A stretch of 64,000 nucleotides of DNA. It comes from Lachnospiraceae bacterium. GTDB taxonomy: Bacteria; Bacillota; Clostridia; Lachnospirales; Lachnospiraceae. A program made the position numbers and the translations under genes. The stretch lies in assembly GCA_902363135.1 (NCBI GenBank), contig CABIZF010000009.1:62001-126000 (forward strand), in the 5' to 3' direction. This document shows, piece by piece, positions 8,302 through 16,219 of this stretch (its first letter is position 1; the number at the start of each line of letters is the position of its first letter). The notes under the pieces were generated by a model. That model did no database searches. It saw nothing but the letters and a program-made list of their open reading frames with translations, and was not told the origin of the DNA.

Positions 8302-9629
8302 TGAAGAATACGAATTTAACAGAAGGAAGTATTGTAAAAGGGTTTATCTTATTCGCATTGCCACTGTTTTTGGGCAGCCTGTTCCAGCAATTATACGGCA
8401 CCGTTGATTTGATTTTTGTGGGAAATTATATGGGAAAAACAGAGGCTGCAGCAGTGGGTGCAAGTGGGATACTTGTAACCTGTCTGATTGGTCTCTTTAC
8501 CGGTATATCTGTCGGTGCAGGCGTAATAACAGCTCAGTATTGGGGCGCAAAGGATAAAGAAAATGTGCAAAAAAGCATGGAAAATGCGTTGTTTCTTGCA
8601 TTAGCCGGAGGAATTTTTTTGATGGCAGCAGGGCAGCTGCTGGCAGATTGGGCACTTCGAGCTTTGAACACGCCGGCATCAATACTGGCGCAGGCGCTGG
8701 TGTATATTCGGATTTATTTGTTGGCAATTATGTCCATGATTGTTTATAATATGTGCGCCGGAATTTTAAGGGCCATGGGAGATTCCAGAACACCGTTTCT
8801 GGTACTGGCTTCCGGTGGCTTTTTAAATGTGTGTATGGACTGGTGCTTTATCGCAATGCTTGGCTGGGGTGTGGCAGGTGCAGCTCTGGCGACCGTCGTA
8901 TCACAGACTTTTACGGCAGTATTTTTAATGGTATACATTTTCCGAAAAGAAAACTTACTGAGACAGAGATGGAAGATCGAAAGGCGGATGAGCAAAACGA
9001 TCATCAAAATCGGGATTCCGTTGGGAATACAGGCGATGATTCTTACATTGTCCAATCTGGTAGTGCAGTACTATATCAATGGATTTGGAGAGGATGCAGT
9101 AGCAGCATTTACAGTTTACTTCCGTGTGGAAAACATATTGTATCTTCCGATTGTTGCCTTTGGACAGAGTATTGTGACCTTCGCCGGACAGAACTACGGA
9201 GCTAGAAAATATGAGAGAATCAAGAAAAGTGCGATTGTGTGTAATATAATTTCTGCATCTGTTATAATGATACTTTCAACGGTCATTCTGATGTTTGGAA
9301 GAACGATTTTGGGTATTTTCTGTCGGGATGAAAATGTAATCCGTCTGGGATTGCAGATCATAGGTGTATCTTTCCCGTTTTATTTCATTTATTCGATTAT
9401 GGAAGTAACAGGCGGACTGGTAAGAGGTGTGGGAAAAACAATTCAGTCTATGATAATTATAATTGTGACACTTTGCATTTGTAGAATTGGAATCTTGAAA
9501 TTATTTGTAGATCAGTTCCATAGTCTGCGGATGGTGGCAGCAGTATATCCTATCACCTGGTCTCTGGCTATGATTGCATTTATTATTTGTTTTGTGGATG
9601 TAAGCAGAAAAGTGTTGAAAAAACAGTAA
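8301..9629 (+). CDS. MATE family efflux transporter
   Basis: A 442-residue polytopic protein with about twelve membrane helices in two halves, typical of MATE exporters (FALPLFLGSLFQQLYGTVDLIFVGNYMG-type first helices, GIPLGIQAMI opening the second half). Members use a Na+ or H+ gradient to export drugs, dyes or natural products. The start overlaps the previous stop by one base, so an exporter is coupled to an importer. With the B12-type control, this could mean export of a chelator or of spent ligand, but the substrate is unknown. An unrelated detoxification role cannot be excluded. Confidence 0.9.
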   Translation: MKNTNLTEGSIVKGFILFALPLFLGSLFQQLYGTVDLIFVGNYMGKTEAAAVGASGILVTCLIGLFTGISVGAGVITAQYWGAKDKENVQKSMENALFLALAGGIFLMAAGQLLADWALRALNTPASILAQALVYIRIYLLAIMSMIVYNMCAGILRAMGDSRTPFLVLASGGFLNVCMDWCFIAMLGWGVAGAALATVVSQTFTAVFLMVYIFRKENLLRQRWKIERRMSKTIIKIGIPLGIQAMILTLSNLVVQYYINGFGEDAVAAFTVYFRVENILYLPIVAFGQSIVTFAGQNYGARKYERIKKSAIVCNIISASVIMILSTVILMFGRTILGIFCRDENVIRLGLQIIGVSFPFYFIYSIMEVTGGLVRGVGKTIQSMIIIIVTLCICRIGILKLFVDQFHSLRMVAAVYPITWSLAMIAFIICFVDVSRKVLKKQ

Positions 9630-9649
9630 GAAAAAGTAAGGAGAGACTT

Positions 9650-10705
9650 ATGGAACAATTTACAATTGGCGGACTTACTGCAAAAAGAGGAGAAAAAGTC
9701 AACGGATTTATATCGGTAGAAGGAACCCGTATCCAGCTTCCGGTGACACTGATCTGCGGAACGCAGGAAGGCGAAACAGTATTGATATCAGGTGGTGTGC
9801 ACAATGCAGAATATGTGGGAATCCAGTCTGCGATTCAATTATCTCATGACCTGGAACCGGACAAGATCAGCGGACAGGTAATCATCATTCATCTGATGAA
9901 TCCAAGTGGGTTTGAGCACCGTACCATGAGCCTTGTCTATGAGGATGGAAAAAATCTGAACCGGGTATTTCCGGGAAGTATGCTTGGCACAACAGCGGAG
10001 CGTATCGCCTATACAGTAGAACGGGAATTTTTCCCATTTGCAGATTACTATATTGATTTGCATTGCGGAGACGGATTCGAAGGTCTTGTTTCCTATGTAT
10101 ATTGTCTGGGCAATGCCAGTGATTACGTAGTGAAAAAGAGTCGTGAGATGGCGGAGATTGCCCATGTGGATCTTCTGGTAGAATCCCAGTGCAATACAAG
10201 CGGTGCGTATAATTATGCAGGCTCATTGGGAATTCCAAGTATTTTGCTGGAACGTGGACACAGCAGTCAATGGTGTCAGAGTCTTGTGGATGAAGATGTG
10301 CATGATGTGAAAAACATACTGCGCTATCTTGGAGTATTTAAGGGACAGGCACATCGTCATGAAAAGACACCGATTGATGTCAGTCCTGCCATTTACGAAG
10401 ATGCTCCGGTAGAAGGATGCTGGTATCCGACAAGGCAGCCGGGAGAAACCTTCCGGGAAGGTGATGTGCTGGGATATATCAAAGACTATTTCGGCAATGA
10501 ATTATTCCGATGCATTGCAAGACAGGACGGCATCATTCTTTACGAAACCATCAGCCTCTGCATTATGAAAGATAGCCCGATGGTGGCCTATGGAACCTGG
10601 GATTTTACGAAACATGGGGAAGTAGTGAAGAACTGCATTGTCTGCGGAGAAGCAGAACATAAGAGACATCATCATCATAAAAAATCAGAGATTGATGAAG
10701 ATTAA
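9650..10705 (+). CDS. AspA/AstE-family zinc hydrolase (M14-like) with His-rich tail
   Basis: A 351-residue protein of the succinylglutamate desuccinylase/aspartoacylase family, zinc carboxypeptidase-fold enzymes that cleave amide bonds. Zinc ligands are visible as H and E in GGVHNAEYVG (about residues 46-55) and H in YIDLHCGDGFEG (near 137-148); the NLNRVFPG motif near 103-110 fits substrate binding. The end carries KRHHHHKK before a short acidic tail, an unusual metal-binding-like extension. The start is the ATG with AAGGAGAG at 9638-9645; a longer in-frame reading runs back into the MATE gene. As last gene of the B12-controlled run it could release a metal or moiety from an imported conjugate. 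That is inference. Confidence 0.85.
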   Translation: MEQFTIGGLTAKRGEKVNGFISVEGTRIQLPVTLICGTQEGETVLISGGVHNAEYVGIQSAIQLSHDLEPDKISGQVIIIHLMNPSGFEHRTMSLVYEDGKNLNRVFPGSMLGTTAERIAYTVEREFFPFADYYIDLHCGDGFEGLVSYVYCLGNASDYVVKKSREMAEIAHVDLLVESQCNTSGAYNYAGSLGIPSILLERGHSSQWCQSLVDEDVHDVKNILRYLGVFKGQAHRHEKTPIDVSPAIYEDAPVEGCWYPTRQPGETFREGDVLGYIKDYFGNELFRCIARQDGIILYETISLCIMKDSPMVAYGTWDFTKHGEVVKNCIVCGEAEHKRHHHHKKSEIDED

Positions 10706-10726
10706 AGAGGCATTAGCAAAATAATG

Positions 10727-10747
10727 GGGGAACCTTAATAGTTCCCC
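10727..10747 (+). terminator. hairpin at end of riboswitch operon
   Basis: GGGGAAC (10727-10733) pairs with GTTCCCC (10741-10747). There is no T-run after it, so it is a weak terminator or an RNA-end stabiliser. Confidence 0.5.
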
Positions 10748-10760
10748 TCAAGTAAATCCT

Positions 10761-10824
10761 GCAAGTAGCGAAGCTAGGCCCTGTCAGCAGAGCTGCAGGG
10801 ATAGATTGCGAATATCCACTTTAC
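10761..10824 (+). repeat. 64-bp dispersed repeat, copy 1
   Basis: Near-identical 64-bp units occur here, at 34290-34353 and at 46578-46641, all on the + strand. The unit contains three short hairpins: TAGC-GAA-GCTA; CCCTG-t-CAGC / GCTG-CAGGG; and GGAT / ATCC (the last is AGAT / ATCC in this copy). It ends in a TTTAC/TTGAC sequence that resembles a -35 element. Confidence 0.8.
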
Positions 10825-10847
10825 TTTTCATGCAAATCGTGTATACT
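10820..10847 (+). promoter_or_regulatory. candidate promoter, -35 supplied by the repeat
   Basis: TTTACT (10820-10825), a 16-bp spacer and TATACT (10842-10847), 90 bp upstream of the small membrane protein gene. The -35 lies in the end of the 64-bp repeat. Confidence 0.55.
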
Positions 10848-10936
10848 GGTAAATAAAGAGCCTGTGCGGAAGGGCGGAATCTGTCGAGCAGATGATGAAA
10901 GTGCCGCGCGGCATGTTACGGAAAAGGAGAGATAGC

Positions 10937-11197
10937 ATGAGTCAGGCAAAGGTTGACCGTTATAAACAGGAAAAGAAAAATCGTGACAAGATCATCAAAA
11001 AGGAGAAGCGTCAGCTCGCTGCGATGAAGGCAGGCGTATCGGTTGTGGCGATCGCGCTGGTCGCATGGGTCGGGGTATCAGTCTATCACGGACTTCAGTC
11101 TGAGGATACGACGACGGCAGAGAAGCCGAGTTATACTGTAAATACTTCTTCTCTGGATGAATTTATCACAGGGCTGAATACAGACGACGCAGAGTAA
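10937..11197 (+). CDS. small single-pass membrane protein, unknown
   Basis: An 86-residue protein. The first third is strongly basic (KQEKKNRDKIIKKEKRQ), followed by one membrane helix (about residues 34-52, AGVSVVAIALVAWVGVSVY) and a short polar outside tail ending in acidic residues. Topology by the positive-inside rule is N-in. The ATG at 10937 has AAGGAGA at 10924-10930; in-frame upstream codons lack this. I do not recognise a family. It has its own promoter-like sequence and a strong terminator, so it is likely a separate transcription unit. Confidence 0.75.
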   Translation: MSQAKVDRYKQEKKNRDKIIKKEKRQLAAMKAGVSVVAIALVAWVGVSVYHGLQSEDTTTAEKPSYTVNTSSLDEFITGLNTDDAE

Positions 11198-11217
11198 GGA
11201 AAACAAGATGAGCGATG

Positions 11218-11251
11218 AGCTGCAGAAAAATTTTTTTCTGCAGCTTTTTTT
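11218..11251 (+). terminator. intrinsic terminator
   Basis: An 11-bp perfect stem AGCTGCAGAAA / TTTCTGCAGCT with a run of seven T immediately after, 20 bp past the small membrane protein. Confidence 0.9.
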
Positions 11252-11460
11252 GCCTGCTTTTTAACACACTTTTTTCACAATTCTTCCACAGGAGCAACAC
11301 AATTTCATCAAAAAAGGAACACAATCTCCGGCTAGAATCATTTTCAGAGTCTGGAATCGAGGTATTTTGCCCCAACTGATGCAGACAGAAAGCACCTGTG
11401 GGTGCGGATCCGGGGCCATATATACTGATCGGTCTCGAGAAATCATGGAAGGAGTTCTGA

Positions 11461-12663
11461 ATGATGAAAGGCGTAAATGGAATGATGAGAAAGACAGGAG
11501 CAGGGCTGACGGCCGCTTCAATGCTCGCAGCGATGCTGCTTGGGGCAGCTCCGGCGTATGCAGCAGGGGAGGGGCTCGACATGAGCACCGCATATCCGGG
11601 CGTGACTGTGAAGGCAGGCGATAATGTCAATTTTGATCTTGATTTTTCCTGTGCAGAGGGAGAGTCCTATGATGCGGATCTGTCTGTAAAATCGCTGCCA
11701 GACAACTGGAGCGGATATTTTAAGGGCGGAAACAGCCAGATCACGAGAGTGCATGTCGATGGAGATGCCACGACAGATGACAAGACAGAAACAGATTTTT
11801 CTCTGACGGTACCGGAGGATGCAGAGGATGGTACTTACACGATTGAACTGCAGGCCGATGGCGGAAAGGGCGCAAGCGATACACTGGAGCTTGCTGTTAC
11901 CGTCAGCAAGGAGGAGGCACTGCAGAGCACCTTTACTTCCGAGTATCCGGAGCAGCAGGGTGCATCCGGTACGACCTTTACCTTTGACACGACGATCGTG
12001 AATAACCGGGCGACCGAACAGTCTTATGCACTGGCGGCAGATGTACCGACCGGCTGGCAGGCGACCTTTACTCCTTCCGGAGAGACCACGAATGTAGCAA
12101 GCCTGACCGTAGATGCAGGACAGAGCCAGGGTGTGACCGTGACTGTGACACCGCCGGATGATGTGGAGAAAGGAGACTACTCCATTCCGGTAACGGCCAT
12201 TTCATCGGAAGATAATCTTTCTGAGGATCTTTCTGTTTCCATCACAGGTACTTATGATGTATCACTCTCCACACCGGACGGACGTCTGAGTCTGGATGCC
12301 TATGCAGATAAGGAGTCGACGGTGACCTTGAGCGTGACAAACAACGGAAATGTCGATCTGACAAATCTAAACCTCACGTCTTCCGCACCGACAGACTGGG
12401 AGGTCACCTTCAGTGAATCTACGATTGATACGCTGGAAGCGGGCGCAACCAAGGAGATTACTGCGACAATCAAGCCGGCACAGGACGTTATCACGGGCGA
12501 CTATGTGACTTCGATCAGCATCAAGAACGATGAGGCATCCTCTTCCGCAGATTTACGTGTATCGGTAAAGACCTCTACGACATGGGGCATTGCGGCAATC
12601 GCAATCATTGTAGTTCTGGTAGCAGTACTTGGAATGATCTTTAAGAAATTCGGGAGACGGTAA
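11461..12663 (+). CDS. NEW3-domain membrane-anchored surface protein
   Basis: A 400-residue exported protein. The signal peptide is about residues 1-31 (cleavage near AYAAGEG). Three Ig-like repeats follow, each with a tryptophan motif (LPDNWSGYF, VPTGWQATF, APTDWEVTF), the pattern of NEW3/COG1470-type domains. A C-terminal helix (about 377-396) and a KKFGRR tail anchor it. It sits 2 bp upstream of an ABC ATPase followed by an ABC-2 permease. This trio recurs in Firmicutes and archaea, where the NEW3 protein is presumed to be an extracellular part of the transporter. Start ATG with AAGGAG. The 210 bp before it show no clear promoter. Confidence 0.8.
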   Translation: MMKGVNGMMRKTGAGLTAASMLAAMLLGAAPAYAAGEGLDMSTAYPGVTVKAGDNVNFDLDFSCAEGESYDADLSVKSLPDNWSGYFKGGNSQITRVHVDGDATTDDKTETDFSLTVPEDAEDGTYTIELQADGGKGASDTLELAVTVSKEEALQSTFTSEYPEQQGASGTTFTFDTTIVNNRATEQSYALAADVPTGWQATFTPSGETTNVASLTVDAGQSQGVTVTVTPPDDVEKGDYSIPVTAISSEDNLSEDLSVSITGTYDVSLSTPDGRLSLDAYADKESTVTLSVTNNGNVDLTNLNLTSSAPTDWEVTFSESTIDTLEAGATKEITATIKPAQDVITGDYVTSISIKNDEASSSADLRVSVKTSTTWGIAAIAIIVVLVAVLGMIFKKFGRR

Positions 12664-12665
12664 AC

Positions 12666-13682
12666 ATGGCTGAAAAAATGGAGAATATTATTCAGACTTC
12701 TCGTCTGACGAAGCGGTACGGATCGAAAATCGCTGTAAACGATCTGAATCTCTCCATTCACAAAGGAGAAGTCTTCGGACTGCTCGGACCGAACGGCGCA
12801 GGAAAGACGACAACGATCCTGATGCTGCTCGGGCTGACAGAGCCAACGGCAGGCACAGCGGAGATTGCAGGCTGTGACTGCACGCGAAATCCGCTGGAGG
12901 TAAAATCCATGGTCGGGTATCTTCCGGATAATGTCGGCTTTTATGGTGATATGACAGGCAGACAGAATCTGAGGTTTACCGGAAGACTGAACGGGATGCA
13001 TGGAAAGGAGCTGGAGGAGCGGATTGACTACTTGCTGGATCGGGTCGGCATGACAGATGCTGCAGACCGGAAGACAGCAACGTACTCCAAAGGTATGCGG
13101 CAGAGACTCGGCATTGCGGATGTGCTGATGAAGGATCCGCAGGTCATCATCATGGATGAGCCGACGCTCGGCATTGACCCGGAAGGTATGCGGGAGCTGC
13201 TGAACCTGATCCGGGAGCTTTCGGTAAAGGATGGGCGTACGGTATTGATATCTTCCCATCAGCTGCAGCAGATTCAGCAGGTATGCGACCGGGTCGGCAT
13301 CTATGTACAGGGCAGCCTGATTGCATGTGGTACTCTGGCGGAACTGGAAGCACAGATTCAGAAGAACGGTACCTATCTGCTTGAGGTAGACGTAGAGCCG
13401 TGTGACGACCAGATCCTTGGAATGCTGGCTGCTCAGCAGGGGATTCTGAAGATCGAAAAGGAAGGCCGCCGGTTTATGATCACCTCGAAGAAGGATATCC
13501 GTCCGCAGCTGACACAGTTCCTTGGAGAGAATGGTTATACGGTGATGCATCTGCATCAGCGCGGCGGCGATCTGGATGAGATTTACAGACGTTATTTTGA
13601 AAAGGCAGGGCAGAGCGATGAAAGCAATAAATCTGAAACAAACAAAAAGCATGGCTGGAAGCGCAAATCCGGCAGCAATTAA
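12666..13682 (+). CDS. ABC transporter ATPase (ABC-2 type)
   Basis: A 338-residue ATPase. Walker A GPNGAGKTT near residues 40-48, signature YSKGMRQRLG, Walker B VIIMDEPTLGID and the switch histidine in ISSHQ are all present. A C-terminal part beyond the nucleotide-binding domain (about residues 225-325) resembles the regulatory extension of CcmA/NatA-like ATPases. The C-terminal tail is basic and overlaps the next gene by 65 bp. It pairs with the permease below. Direction (export) is inferred from the ABC-2 class, substrate unknown. Confidence 0.9.
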   Translation: MAEKMENIIQTSRLTKRYGSKIAVNDLNLSIHKGEVFGLLGPNGAGKTTTILMLLGLTEPTAGTAEIAGCDCTRNPLEVKSMVGYLPDNVGFYGDMTGRQNLRFTGRLNGMHGKELEERIDYLLDRVGMTDAADRKTATYSKGMRQRLGIADVLMKDPQVIIMDEPTLGIDPEGMRELLNLIRELSVKDGRTVLISSHQLQQIQQVCDRVGIYVQGSLIACGTLAELEAQIQKNGTYLLEVDVEPCDDQILGMLAAQQGILKIEKEGRRFMITSKKDIRPQLTQFLGENGYTVMHLHQRGGDLDEIYRRYFEKAGQSDESNKSETNKKHGWKRKSGSN

Positions 13683-14628
13683 AGGCAGCACGGGAAGAAA
13701 TGCGCTGATCCGTAAGGAGCTGGCGGATCACCTGACCAGCAAGCGTTTCCTCATTCTGCTGATTCTGATCGGGGCGACGAGCTTTGCAAGCCTGTATGGC
13801 GCGATCTCCGGGCTTTCCGATGCGATCTCACAGGACAGCAATTTCATCTTCCTGAAGCTGTATACGTCGAGCGGAAGCTCGATCCCGTCGTTCATGTCCT
13901 TCATCGCCCTTCTCGGGCCGATCGTCGGACTGGCACTCGGGTTTGATGCGGTAAACAGCGAGCGGGCCAACGGTACCTTAAACCGCCTTGTCGCGCAGCC
14001 GATCTACCGTGATTCGATTATCATTGGAAAGTTTCTCGCCGGTACGGCGGTGATTGCAATTGTGATTTTCTCGATGGGCATTGCGCTTGGGGCAGTCGGA
14101 ATGGCAGCGACCGGACTGGTGCCGGATACGGAGGAGGTACTCCGGATTCTGATTTTTCTGATTTTTACAGTAATTTATGTTGCGTTTTGGCTGGCACTTT
14201 CGATTCTGTTTTCCGTCGTGTGCCGACATGCGGCGACCTCCGCACTGGCATCGATCTCTGTATGGATTTTCTTCTCGATCTTCATGAGCCTGGTGGCAAG
14301 TATTATTGCAAACGGTGTGTATCCGGTGGGAGATGATTATCATGCAATGATCAACAGCCTGAACAATTATACGCTGAATCTGAGCCTGAACCGGATTTCG
14401 CCGTATTACCTCTACAGTGAGGCAGTCTCGACGATCATGAATCCGACGGTTCGTTCCGTCAATGCGGTGACCGTTAATCAGCTGGTCGGCGCGATCAGCG
14501 GATACTTAAGTCTCGGACAGAGCCTGCTGCTCGTATGGCCGCATCTGACCGGTCTGGCAGCACTGATGCTCATCGCGTTCGGCGGCTCCTATGTCGGGTT
14601 TATGAGACAGGAAGTACGGTCGAACTGA
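13618..14628 (+). CDS. ABC-2 type permease
   Basis: A 336-residue multi-spanning protein. The N-terminal ALIRKELADHLTSKRFLILL segment is the classic opening of ABC-2 permeases of the NatB/YhaP kind, followed by about six membrane helices and the DAVNSERANGTLNRLVAQPIYR block near residues 110-131 typical of this family. The start at 13618 lies in the ATPase gene and has only a weak ribosome site (GGCAGGG), suggesting coupling; ATG 13651 is an alternative. Together with the NEW3 protein and ATPase it makes one exporter-like complex. Confidence 0.87.
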   Translation: MKAINLKQTKSMAGSANPAAIKGSTGRNALIRKELADHLTSKRFLILLILIGATSFASLYGAISGLSDAISQDSNFIFLKLYTSSGSSIPSFMSFIALLGPIVGLALGFDAVNSERANGTLNRLVAQPIYRDSIIIGKFLAGTAVIAIVIFSMGIALGAVGMAATGLVPDTEEVLRILIFLIFTVIYVAFWLALSILFSVVCRHAATSALASISVWIFFSIFMSLVASIIANGVYPVGDDYHAMINSLNNYTLNLSLNRISPYYLYSEAVSTIMNPTVRSVNAVTVNQLVGAISGYLSLGQSLLLVWPHLTGLAALMLIAFGGSYVGFMRQEVRSN

Positions 14629-14672
14629 TACAAGCCACTCCTGTGGTAAGCTGCTAAGCAGCTTGCGAATAC

Positions 14673-14714
14673 AAAAGCCCCCTGGCAAACATTTGGATTT
14701 GCCAGGGGGCTTTT
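14673..14714. terminator. bidirectional terminator between permease and argG
   Basis: A perfect 17-bp inverted repeat, AAAAGCCCCCTGGCAAA with TTTGCCAGGGGGCTTTT, ending in T on both strands. It serves convergent genes. Confidence 0.92.
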
Positions 14715-14732
14715 GCTATTGGAACAGAAAGC

Positions 14733-15965
14733 TTATTTGCTCTCCGCGTTTTTCTTTGCTTCCATCATTTTCATCGCACGAACCTTCAGCGGAAGTCCGA
14801 ACAGGGTGATGAATCCGGATGCGTCATGGTGATCGTAAAGGTCGCCGGTCGTGAAGCTTGCCAGAGATTCATTGTAAAGGCTGTACGGAGAGGTTGTGCC
14901 GGCCTTGATGATATTGCCCTTGTAAAGCTTGAACTTTACTTCTCCGGTCACGTACTGCTGGGTGGACTCTACGAATGCCTGAATGGCCTCGCGCAGCGGG
15001 GTGAACCATTTTCCTTCGTAAACGACCTGTGCGAACTGGCTGCCGAGCTTTTTCTTTGTCTCCATGGTCTCACGGTCAAGGATCAGCTCCTCGAGTTGGT
15101 CATGTGCGGCCATCAGGATCGTTCCTCCCGGTGTCTCATAGACGCCGCGGGACTTCATGCCTACGACGCGATTCTCGACGATATCGACGATGCCGATGCC
15201 GTGCTTGCCGCCGAGCTTGTTCAGCTCCGTGATGATCTCGCAGACAGTCATTTCCTTGCCGTTTAAGGTCTTCGGAGTACCTGCTTCAAAAGTCATGGTC
15301 ACATATTCGCCCTGATCCGGAGCTTTTTCCGGTGTCACGCCAAGAACAAGCATGTTGTCGTAATTCGGCTCGTTTGCCGGATCCTCAAGCTCAAGTCCCT
15401 CGTGGCTGATGTGCCAGAGGTTGCGGTCGCGGCTGTAGCTGTGGCTGTGGTCGAACGGAAGCACGATGCCGTGCTGTTTGCAGAATTCGATCTCATCCTC
15501 ACGGGATTCCATTTTCCATACATCAGTCATACGCCAAGGAGCGATGACCTTCAGATCCGGGGCGAGAGCCTTGATGCCGAGCTCAAAACGAATCTGGTCA
15601 TTTCCTTTACCGGTCGCGCCATGGCAGATCGTGGTAGCGCCCTCCTTGCGGGCGATCTCTACGAGACGCTTTGCAATGGCTGGGCGGGCCATAGAGGTGC
15701 CGAGCAGATAGCTGTGCTCATAGACAGCACCTGCCTTTACGCACGGCATAACGAAATCATTGCAGAACTCATCCTTGATGTCTTCGATGTATAATTTGGA
15801 AGCTCCGGAAAGCTTTGCACGCTCATCCAGACCTTCCAGCTCATTTCCCTGTCCGCAGTCGATGCAGCAGCAGATGACTTCATAATCAAAATTGTCTTTC
15901 AGCCACGGAATCATAGCGGTCGTATCAAGTCCGCCCGAATAGGCAAGAATTACTTTTTCTTTCAT
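14733..15965 (-). CDS. argG: argininosuccinate synthase
   Basis: A 410-residue ArgG: joins citrulline and aspartate using ATP, the penultimate step of arginine synthesis. The N-terminal ATP pyrophosphatase loop AYSGGLDT is at residues 8-15. Family blocks GATGKGNDQIRFE, APWR and SRDRNLWHISHEG are clear. The start at 15965 has GAGGAGG upstream on the minus strand; in-frame codons further up lie over the promoter. Transcribed divergently from argC, with ARG-box-like sequence overlapping its -35. argH and argF are not in the window. Confidence 0.97.
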   Translation of the reverse strand: MKEKVILAYSGGLDTTAMIPWLKDNFDYEVICCCIDCGQGNELEGLDERAKLSGASKLYIEDIKDEFCNDFVMPCVKAGAVYEHSYLLGTSMARPAIAKRLVEIARKEGATTICHGATGKGNDQIRFELGIKALAPDLKVIAPWRMTDVWKMESREDEIEFCKQHGIVLPFDHSHSYSRDRNLWHISHEGLELEDPANEPNYDNMLVLGVTPEKAPDQGEYVTMTFEAGTPKTLNGKEMTVCEIITELNKLGGKHGIGIVDIVENRVVGMKSRGVYETPGGTILMAAHDQLEELILDRETMETKKKLGSQFAQVVYEGKWFTPLREAIQAFVESTQQYVTGEVKFKLYKGNIIKAGTTSPYSLYNESLASFTTGDLYDHHDASGFITLFGLPLKVRAMKMMEAKKNAESK

Positions 15966-16007
15966 AATAATAGGTTCCTCCTCTGTGTGTATTTCTGAAC
16001 TGCAATT

Positions 16008-16036
16008 AATATACATCAAGAATCATAAATATGCAA
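16008..16036 (-). promoter_or_regulatory. argG promoter with overlapping ARG-box-like operator
   Basis: On the minus strand TTGCAT (16036-16031), a 17-bp spacer and TATATT (16013-16008). The sequence at 16022-16035, ATCATAAATATGCA, matches the TGNATWWWWATNCA core of ArgR/AhrC boxes except for the first two bases and overlaps the -35, as expected for repression by arginine. Confidence 0.6.
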
Positions 16037-16117
16037 GCCCTATTTCAAAATTCTGTGAAATGACAGAAAAAACGGAAATATAAAAGCCATTCTATCCGTT
16101 CAGAAAACAGCGGAATT

Positions 16118-16192
16118 TGAATATTATTTAATGAGGAATGTATAAATATGCGCATAAAACCTCTTTACTTATTTTCACATTTGGTATAGAAT
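16118..16192 (+). promoter_or_regulatory. argC promoter with tandem ARG-box-like sequences
   Basis: Promoter TTTACT (16164-16169), 17 bp, TAGAAT (16187-16192). Upstream, TGTATAAATATGCG (16139-16152) has one mismatch to TGNATWWWWATNCA, and a weaker TGAATATTATTTAA begins at 16118. The 21-bp offset equals the known spacing of paired ArgR boxes. Confidence 0.5.
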
Positions 16193-16219
16193 TGGGAAAA
16201 AACGAGGAGGAGAAGTGTG

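Noticed and set aside
12501..13691. A 396-codon open frame on the minus strand
   Set aside because: It mirrors the ABC ATPase gene on the + strand, which has all Walker motifs; the minus reading is rich in Cys, His and Leu and has no family resemblance.
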